The notes below the pieces were generated by a model that saw only the letters and a program-made list of their open reading frames with translations, was not told the DNA's origin and made no database searches. This document shows positions 15,263 through 20,534 of a stretch of 20,534 nucleotides of DNA, piece by piece. The stretch's first letter is position 1. Every line of letters begins with the position of its first letter. Made by a program: the position numbers and the translations under genes. The stretch spans positions 1 to 20,534 of the forward strand of contig URJI01000051.1 of NCBI GenBank assembly GCA_900548215.1, given 5' to 3'. This DNA is from an uncultured Coprococcus sp. (lineage in GTDB: Bacteria; Bacillota; Clostridia; Lachnospirales; Lachnospiraceae).

Positions 15263-15280
15263 GATTAAGGATTGCCATAC

Positions 15281-15314
15281 AAAAAGCCCCCTGCCACCTC
15301 TTCTGGCGACAGGG
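15281..15314 (-). terminator. rho-independent terminator of the lipoprotein gene
   Basis: Minus-strand RNA CCCUGUCGCC pairs with GGUGGCAGGG (10 bp, two G-U) around AGAAGA and is followed by GGCUUUUU. It lies 47 bp after the stop. Confidence 0.85.
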
Positions 15315-15361
15315 TGTCACGTATGCTCAGTTTATGTCAAATAATATCTTTCAATGCATGA

Positions 15362-16183
15362 TTATGGAAGCCAGCTTATCCTAACCTCCTTCAACTGTCC
15401 TGTTGTGTCATCAAACTCAAATGTATATCCGCTGCTACCCATATAGACCTCCGAATCTACACTGTATTTAACCACCTTGCCATCTTCCTCTGCATTCTCA
15501 CTACATTTTTCAAGCAGTTGATCTTTAGTTATAGTTGTAGGAAATGAGAAATTCACCTGTTTCGCTCCATCAAGCATCATCTCACTGATTTCTGCATTCA
15601 TGCTCGCTTCATAATCAGGGTGCGGCACATAAAGGTGTGAATATCTGACATATGAAAGAACACAATCCTCCGCCTTCTGCTCACTGTCAGTGAAATTGCC
15701 GAACATGAACTGCATGGTTACATAGTCATTGATTCTCGCTGTATATCTTTCTGTTTCGTAATTTTTATTTACATTGTTGCCACTGTTATTAACTGAATTC
15801 TGCTCAAATGGTATTCCACCATCTATAAGATCCTTCAAAGTAGATTCTCCCAACGTAAATTTCTTTCCATTATATACAAACGCTCTGTTGTCAAGATCAG
15901 CATAATTCTCACTGAGTCCTGATTCCAATGTGAAATCCTCATATACAGGCATTGTAAATTCTGTGGTTTCTTCACTGGCAGCATCGTAGTCAGAAGTTTC
16001 CTCATATGAGTAGTCTTCTGCGCCATTCTCCGTCTCCTCAGTTTCTGCCTCTGTTTCTGTTTCGGTCACCTGATCCGTTGTCACCGAATTTTTCGCAGTG
16101 TTGTCATCATTTCCGCATCCTGCCAAAGAAACTCCCATCATCAACGTAACAAATCCGGCAAGCATCATTTTCTTGTTTCTCAT
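15362..16183 (-). CDS. predicted lipoprotein of unknown function
   Basis: This 273-residue protein has a short basic N-terminus, a hydrophobic stretch MMLAGFVTLMMGVS and the lipobox LAGC with Cys23, so it should be anchored on the cell surface. A low-complexity linker rich in Thr and Glu covers about 34-77. The folded part starts near 100 with FVYNGKKFTLGESTLKDLID, a pattern that I associate loosely with clostridial surface lipoproteins, and continues to a beta-rich end, FEFDDTTGQLKEVRISW. AGGAGG lies nine bases before the ATG. It has its own promoter and terminator, so it is a single-gene unit, although it lies 143 bp after the membrane-module pair at 16327-18154. I do not recognise a characterised family and see no enzyme motif. 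Confidence 0.75.
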   Translation of the reverse strand: MRNKKMMLAGFVTLMMGVSLAGCGNDDNTAKNSVTTDQVTETETEAETEETENGAEDYSYEETSDYDAASEETTEFTMPVYEDFTLESGLSENYADLDNRAFVYNGKKFTLGESTLKDLIDGGIPFEQNSVNNSGNNVNKNYETERYTARINDYVTMQFMFGNFTDSEQKAEDCVLSYVRYSHLYVPHPDYEASMNAEISEMMLDGAKQVNFSFPTTITKDQLLEKCSENAEEDGKVVKYSVDSEVYMGSSGYTFEFDDTTGQLKEVRISWLP

Positions 16184-16214
16184 AAATAGTATCCTCCTAA
16201 AACATAGTGATCAT

Positions 16215-16243
16215 ATTATTAAATCGCCACATTTTTTTATCAA
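16215..16243 (-). promoter_or_regulatory. promoter of the 15362-16183 lipoprotein gene
   Basis: Minus strand: TTGATA (16238-16243), exactly 17 bp, AATAAT (16215-16220). Each hexamer matches consensus at five of six positions. Confidence 0.6.
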
Positions 16244-16326
16244 GACCCAATCAGTTGCAACCGGGCAACCATGAGTAGCATACAGAAATCTTTGTGTTTT
16301 CGTCACTTTTTCTTAATCCATTGCGC

Positions 16327-17442
16327 TTATTTCTCCATTATACTCATAAAATCATAATATGTGTCGGTTTCAACAGCATCCGGATTGTCATCTGCAAAGC
16401 CGCTGACTGTATATATATCACCACATTTCAGATCAGCGTATGCGTTAAAATAATATGTCATACTTCTATTCCCATTCTTTATATATAAGATTGAATATGT
16501 ATAGTAATAAAATTTCACACCATTTACCTCACACTGACCTTCTCCTGTTATACTCGAAATTCCGGCTCTAGATTTTTTATCTGCCAGATCGGCTGCACTC
16601 ATCCATGTATATGGTACAATCGAAGTCATAACCGTAATCTTATCATCATCGCCATAGTATGTCTTACCGGATATATTCTCACTCAGAAGACTATAATTTT
16701 CTGGCACAGTATATGACAGTGCAGCATCTCCGTTCATCAAACTATCAGTTTCTCCCATTGCTATATTTTTTTCTGCCTGCCAATATGAACCCACCATGTC
16801 ATTTGTCTCATCTGTCGGTGTCGCCGCTGCAACAATACCAGAAACTTCACAGGCGGCTTTTTCATATATTGAAGCTTTCTCTTCCCCGCTCAGCGCATCT
16901 ACATCTATTCCATCAAATCTTATTGAGATAAAAAAACGCTGACCATCTATGGCATCATATATAAGCTGATAGAAATATGTTTTATCGAATTTAGATCCTC
17001 GCTCATTTTCACAGCTTACGATGTACCTTACACATTCCATCCCCTGTATCTCGCACTTTTGAGGGGCAAGCTCGAATACATAGCCGGATTTCTCGATATT
17101 TTTCTTTAGCTGCTCTCTGTTATCCCAGAAGTCCGCCATCATCTTATCCTCAACATCAAGCTGTATCAGATATTCATCACAGCTTCTTATATTAAGACAT
17201 CCGCTCTCATGTACTATCGCAATTCCAACCGGTTCCACAGAAAATGCATACCCCTTAAACACTATATGCCACGGAAACTCCTCAGACATTTCATTTTCAT
17301 CCTGTATATCTTCTCTATTTTCTTCCGAACTATACGCACCACCCAGACTGATAACGCCCATGAAAACAAGGCCAGCAAATACAGCTCCAAACAACATACA
17401 GATTATTATGAACACACAAATAATTTTTTTAAATTTCTTCAT
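16327..17442 (-). CDS. membrane-anchored protein with two similar extracytoplasmic halves
   Basis: I take the ATG at 17440-17442, giving 371 residues that begin MKKFKKIICVF. The start overlaps the end of the upstream regulator gene by 14 bases, and GAGG about 11 bases before it supports translational coupling. A single hydrophobic segment at about 7-35 without a lipobox anchors it, and the rest should be outside. The exported part appears to hold two related modules. One lies at about 60-215, with GMECVRYIVSCENE followed by FYQLIYDAIDGQRFFISIRF. The other lies at about 225-371, with GVKFYYYTYSI followed by TYYFNAYADLKCGDIYTVSG. Both have the same order of strands and a D-rich end (GIDVDA, DDNPDA). 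I do not recognise the family. A sensory or ligand-binding role would fit its coupling to a membrane-bound regulator, but that is inference. Confidence 0.72.
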   Translation of the reverse strand: MKKFKKIICVFIIICMLFGAVFAGLVFMGVISLGGAYSSEENREDIQDENEMSEEFPWHIVFKGYAFSVEPVGIAIVHESGCLNIRSCDEYLIQLDVEDKMMADFWDNREQLKKNIEKSGYVFELAPQKCEIQGMECVRYIVSCENERGSKFDKTYFYQLIYDAIDGQRFFISIRFDGIDVDALSGEEKASIYEKAACEVSGIVAAATPTDETNDMVGSYWQAEKNIAMGETDSLMNGDAALSYTVPENYSLLSENISGKTYYGDDDKITVMTSIVPYTWMSAADLADKKSRAGISSITGEGQCEVNGVKFYYYTYSILYIKNGNRSMTYYFNAYADLKCGDIYTVSGFADDNPDAVETDTYYDFMSIMEK

Positions 17443-18154
17443 CGCAGTCTTTTTCCTCAAGTATGATCTGAAGTGCATCTTCTCTCTTCGTTCGTCTTAT
17501 CTCAAATCCTGTAATGATCAGGAGAATAACAAATACCAGCATGATCATCGATGCGCCAATTATTGACGATGTCTTATAATTTAGGAACAGGCTATCGTTG
17601 TCAGCTCCTGTATACAACTGTATATAGTCTCCATCCCGTATCCCCGGAACATCGAGCCATACTGTATCCATGATCTTGCGACCATCATCGTCGTAATATG
17701 CAAGATCTGCCTTTGTATACTGCTGATATACCTTCTCCACACGTACATTTTCATTCTTATCCGAGTGGGACGTCCATTCATTTCTTGCAAACACCACCGT
17801 TACCGCCACTGCACTAAACACACATATGACTGCCAATACGCAAAATAATGCTTTCAGTATGGCAAGTCCATTTTTCCCTCTTAAATTTCTTAAATGAACA
17901 ACATTATTTGCCTGATATGAGACCCGAGTCTCCTCCGTCTCGCTTGAAACCTCACTATTTCCATATATAAGCTCCCCTACTTGAACATCCAATATCTCAC
18001 ATATACATACAAGTCTGTCCAGATCAGGATATGCCTTATCCCTCTCCCACTTGGACACCGCCTGTCTACTAACACCCAGTTTATCCGCAAATTCCTCCTG
18101 ATTTAGTCCGGCTTTCTTACGATATTCCTGTATTTCGGATCCTATAAGCAACAT
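17429..18154 (-). CDS. Xre-type HTH regulator with two transmembrane helices
   Basis: From the ATG at 18152-18154 (GGGAGG seven bases upstream) the protein has 241 residues. The N-terminal HTH_3 domain, about 5-62, contains YRKKAGLNQEEFADKLGVS and RQAVSKWERDKAYPDLDRL, typical of clostridial Xre regulators. A linker leads to TM1 (about 94-122, around ILKALFCVLAVICVFSAVAV). A loop of about 70 residues follows with DLAYYDDDGRKIMDTVWLDV, then TM2 near 205-227 and a basic/acidic tail. The DNA-binding domain is cytosolic and the loop is therefore outside, giving a one-component membrane sensor. A longer upstream start (18256) is rejected because it would run through the ppdK terminator region and lacks a ribosome binding site. 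It is coupled to the following gene by a 14-base overlap. Confidence 0.86.
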   Translation of the reverse strand: MLLIGSEIQEYRKKAGLNQEEFADKLGVSRQAVSKWERDKAYPDLDRLVCICEILDVQVGELIYGNSEVSSETEETRVSYQANNVVHLRNLRGKNGLAILKALFCVLAVICVFSAVAVTVVFARNEWTSHSDKNENVRVEKVYQQYTKADLAYYDDDGRKIMDTVWLDVPGIRDGDYIQLYTGADNDSLFLNYKTSSIIGASMIMLVFVILLIITGFEIRRTKREDALQIILEEKDCDEEI

Positions 18155-18196
18155 CCGTTTCCCTCCCGTTTCTAAAATCTGGTTACCTCTCACTAT

Positions 18197-18215
18197 ATTG
18201 TACAAAACATACAAT
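18197..18215. promoter_or_regulatory. palindromic operator-like site ATTGTA-N7-TACAAT
   Basis: ATTGTA (18197-18202), seven bases, TACAAT (18210-18215), a perfect 6-bp dyad about 45 bp upstream of the HTH gene start. Its inner half can also serve as a -10 (TACAAT on the minus strand, 18197-18202), although no good -35 is visible. Its position suggests autoregulation. Confidence 0.4.
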
Positions 18216-18217
18216 TC

Positions 18218-18265
18218 AAAAAACAAAAGAGCTCCTGCTGCTGTTTTAAACAGCAACAGGAACTC
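18218..18265 (-). terminator. rho-independent terminator of ppdK
   Basis: Minus-strand RNA forms a 16-bp stem (18265-18250 with 18244-18229, starting GAGUUCCUGUUGCUGU, two G-U pairs), then UUUUGUUUUUU. It begins about 53 bp after the ppdK stop and ends against the operator-like site of the next gene. Confidence 0.93.
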
Positions 18266-18318
18266 CTTGTTATTATATAAAACTAATCACGTTCTATACT
18301 ATTCACCAGGATACCTGA

Positions 18319-20534
18319 TTACTTGTTAGCGATTGCAGCCTGAGCAGCAGCAAGTCTAGCAATAGGTACTCTGAATGGTGAACATGATACATAATCAAGA
18401 CCAATCTTGTGGCAGAACTCAACTGATGAAGGATCTCCACCGTGCTCACCACAGATACCGATGTGAAGCTTTGGATTAACTGGCTTACCAAGCTTAACTG
18501 CCATATCCATGAGCTTACCAACACCTGTCTGATCAAGCTTAGCAAATGGATCGTTCTCGAAGATCTTAGCGTCATAGTAAGCATTTAAGAACTTACCAGC
18601 ATCATCTCTTGAGAATCCGAATGTCATCTGTGTAAGGTCGTTTGTACCGAAGCAGAAGAAGTCAGCTTCCTTAGCGATCTCATCAGCTGTAAGAGCTGCT
18701 CTTGGGATCTCGATCATTGTACCAACCTCATACTTAAGATCTACGCCAGCAGCAGCGATCTCAGCGTCAGCTGTCTCAACAACTACCTTCTTAACGTACT
18801 TAAGCTCCTTAACCTCACATACAAGTGGGATCATGATCTCTGGCTCAACTGTCCAATCTGGATGCTCCTTCTGAACCTCGATTGCTGCACGGATAACAGC
18901 CTTTGTCTGCATCTTAGCGATCTCTGGGTATGTTACAGCAAGACGGCATCCTCTGTGACCCATCATAGGGTTGAACTCATGGAGTGAGTTGCAAAGTGCC
19001 TTAATCTCCTCAACGCTCTTGTTCTTAGCAGCAGCAAGCTTCTCAATATCAGCCTCCTCTGTTGGAACGAACTCATGAAGAGGTGGATCCAGGAATCTGA
19101 TAGTAACTGGGTTGCCCTCAAGTGCCTCATAAAGAGCCTTGAAGTCTCCCTGCTGATATGGAAGGATCTTATTAAGAGCTTCCTCTCTCTCTTCTACTGT
19201 ATCAGAGCAGATCATCTCACGGAATGCTGCGATTCTCTCTGGATCAAAGAACATATGCTCTGTACGGCAAAGACCGATACCCTCTGCACCAAGCTCACGT
19301 GCCTTCTTAGCATCTGCTGGTGTATCTGCATTTGTTCTAACCTTAAGTGTTCTATACTTATCAGCCCATGCCATAACACGGCCGAATGTTCCTGCGATCT
19401 GAGCATCAACTGTCTTGATAACTCCATCGTAAATGTTACCTGTTGTACCATCGATTGAGATGTAATCTCCCTCATGGAATTCCTTGCCAGCGAGTGTGAA
19501 CTTCTTGTTCTCCTCGTCCATAACGATATCGCCACAACCTGATACACAGCATGTACCCATACCACGGGCAACAACTGCAGCGTGTGATGTCATACCACCA
19601 CGAACTGTAAGAATACCCTGTGCTGACTTCATACCTGTGATATCCTCTGGTGATGTCTCAAGACGTACAAGAACTACCTTCTCGCCTCTAGCTGCCCATG
19701 CCTCAGCATCGTCAGCTGTGAATACGATCTTACCACAAGCAGCACCTGGTGAAGCGCCAAGTCCCTTGCCCATTGGTGTAGCTGCCTTAAGAGCTGCTGC
19801 ATCAAACTGTGGGTGAAGAAGTGTATCAAGGTTACGAGGATCGATCATTGCAACTGCCTCTTCCTCTGTCTTATGTCCCTCATCAACAAGGTCACAAGCG
19901 ATCTGAAGAGCTGCCTGAGCTGTTCTCTTACCATTTCTACACTGAAGCATGTAAAGCTTCTTGTTCTCAACTGTGAACTCCATATCCTGCATATCATGGT
20001 AGTGATTCTCAAGAGTCTCACAAACCTTAAGGAACTCAGCATAAGCCTCTGGGAACTCCTGCTCCATCTGAGCGATTGGCATTGGTGTACGAACACCGGC
20101 AACAACGTCCTCGCCCTGTGCATTGATAAGGAACTCACCCATAAGCTTCTTCTCACCTGTTGCAGGGTCACGAGTAAATGCAACACCTGTACCAGACTCA
20201 TTGTTCAGGTTACCGAATACCATAGGCATTACGTTAACTGCTGTACCCCATGAATAAGGGATATCGTTGTCTCTTCTGTATACGTTCGCACGTGGGTTAT
20301 CCCATGAACGGAATACAGCCTCGATAGCTAACTTTAACTGCTCAACTGGGTCTGAAGGGAAATCTGTTCCTAACTGGTTCTTGTACTCTGCCTTGAACTG
20401 CTCAGCAAGTGTCTTGAGATCCTGTGCTGTAAGCTCTACATCGAACTTAACACCCTTCTCTTCCTTCATCTTATCGATGAGCTGCTCGAAGTACTTCTTA
20501 CCAACTTCCATAACAACGTCTGAGAACATCTGGA
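18319..20534 (-). CDS. ppdK: pyruvate, phosphate dikinase, 5'-truncated by the window edge
   Basis: PPDK interconverts pyruvate, ATP and phosphate with phosphoenolpyruvate, AMP and pyrophosphate. In fermenting Clostridia it often runs toward pyruvate. The frame stays open to the right edge. The first internal Met is at 20529, and from there 736 residues are visible, so roughly 138 N-terminal residues are missing compared with the 874-residue Clostridium symbiosum enzyme. The swivelling phosphohistidine domain has GGMTSHAAVVARGMG, with its His at visible residue 316 (His455 in C. symbiosum). The PEP/pyruvate barrel ends with GICGEHGGDPSS, with its Cys at visible residue 693 (Cys831), and with CSPFRVPIARLAAAQAA. 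The end of the nucleotide-binding domain, YMLQCRNGKRTAQAALQIA, is also present. Strong codon bias and a powerful terminator fit a highly expressed metabolic gene. Confidence 0.97.
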   Translation of the reverse strand, partial: QMFSDVVMEVGKKYFEQLIDKMKEEKGVKFDVELTAQDLKTLAEQFKAEYKNQLGTDFPSDPVEQLKLAIEAVFRSWDNPRANVYRRDNDIPYSWGTAVNVMPMVFGNLNNESGTGVAFTRDPATGEKKLMGEFLINAQGEDVVAGVRTPMPIAQMEQEFPEAYAEFLKVCETLENHYHDMQDMEFTVENKKLYMLQCRNGKRTAQAALQIACDLVDEGHKTEEEAVAMIDPRNLDTLLHPQFDAAALKAATPMGKGLGASPGAACGKIVFTADDAEAWAARGEKVVLVRLETSPEDITGMKSAQGILTVRGGMTSHAAVVARGMGTCCVSGCGDIVMDEENKKFTLAGKEFHEGDYISIDGTTGNIYDGVIKTVDAQIAGTFGRVMAWADKYRTLKVRTNADTPADAKKARELGAEGIGLCRTEHMFFDPERIAAFREMICSDTVEEREEALNKILPYQQGDFKALYEALEGNPVTIRFLDPPLHEFVPTEEADIEKLAAAKNKSVEEIKALCNSLHEFNPMMGHRGCRLAVTYPEIAKMQTKAVIRAAIEVQKEHPDWTVEPEIMIPLVCEVKELKYVKKVVVETADAEIAAAGVDLKYEVGTMIEIPRAALTADEIAKEADFFCFGTNDLTQMTFGFSRDDAGKFLNAYYDAKIFENDPFAKLDQTGVGKLMDMAVKLGKPVNPKLHIGICGEHGGDPSSVEFCHKIGLDYVSCSPFRVPIARLAAAQAAIANK

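Larger units (their letters stand above)
14934..15361. other. 428-bp intergenic region with several hairpins
   Basis: This region between the cation-efflux-like gene and a lipoprotein gene holds the terminator of the lipoprotein (15281-15314), an 8-bp C/G-rich hairpin (15244-15262), a promoter-like sequence (15026-15054) and a leader hairpin (14981-15019). A 25-codon frame (15079-15156, minus) is noted but has only a weak ribosome binding site. There is no gene of normal size. It may hold a small RNA or a decayed mobile element; I cannot tell which. Confidence 0.5.

Noticed and set aside
16254..16269. Short hairpin GTTGC-N6-GCAAC after the 16327-17442 gene
   Set aside because: Only five base pairs and no adjoining U run; too weak to call a terminator.
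18155..18256. 34-residue N-terminal extension of the HTH regulator
   Set aside because: It would be translated from within the ppdK terminator and across the operator-like site; the ATG at 18154 has GGGAGG at ideal distance.
19075..20253. Several long alternative frames inside ppdK
   Set aside because: They result from the biased codon use of ppdK; the main frame has all catalytic motifs.
1..20534. CRISPR array, toxin-antitoxin pair, prophage or intact insertion sequence
   Set aside because: Searched by eye on both strands: no regularly spaced repeats, no integrase or transposase gene, and no recognised toxin-antitoxin pair.

Overview
The window looks like a chromosomal segment from an anaerobic Firmicute of the class Clostridia, most likely a gut Lachnospiraceae. 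The evidence is the set of gene families (glycyl-radical pyruvate formate-lyase with its activase, pyruvate phosphate dikinase, a 2-hydroxyacyl-CoA dehydratase-type protein, FtsH), strong AGGAGG ribosome binding sites, A+T-rich intergenic DNA and stable rho-independent terminators. The genus cannot be fixed from the sequence alone. All genes except the Crp/Fnr regulator and the dNTPase lie on the minus strand. I see no rRNA, tRNA, CRISPR array, intact insertion sequence or prophage.

Layout. 1-895: 5' part of a 2-hydroxyacyl-CoA dehydratase-related gene, running off the left edge. 896-1258: intergenic DNA with two long palindromes. 1259-4588: pflA and pflB, the pyruvate-to-formate plus acetyl-CoA step, with a strong terminator between them. 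4589-4990: divergent control region. 4991-5686: cysteine-free Crp/Fnr-type regulator, the natural candidate to control pflB. 5778-7598: ftsH, whose leader can fold so that its Shine-Dalgarno sequence is buried in an 18-bp helix. 7873-8718: bacterial-type PARG-like (TIGR02452) protein. 8886-10956: a three-gene operon (polytopic membrane protein, tiny Cro/CI-type regulator, lipoprotein) preceded by three copies of one operator-like sequence around its promoter. 11208-12461: dGTPase-like HD hydrolase on the plus strand, converging on 12570-14933, a minus-strand operon of a cation-efflux-like protein, an alpha/beta hydrolase and a second (YfbR-like) HD hydrolase. 14934-15361: intergenic DNA with several hairpins. 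15362-16183: lipoprotein. 16327-18154: translationally coupled pair, an HTH regulator with two membrane helices and a membrane-anchored protein built from two similar halves. 18319-20534: most of ppdK, whose 5' end lies beyond the right edge.

How the genes fit together. ppdK, pflB/pflA and the Crp/Fnr-type protein form a central fermentative set around PEP and pyruvate. FtsH is membrane protein quality control. The two HD hydrolases probably trim nucleotide pools. The two regulator plus membrane protein clusters (8886-10956 and 16327-18154) have no function I can name and look like self-regulated envelope sensing or defence-type modules. The most interesting observations are the possible ftsH RNA switch, the triple-operator promoter and these two uncharacterised membrane modules.
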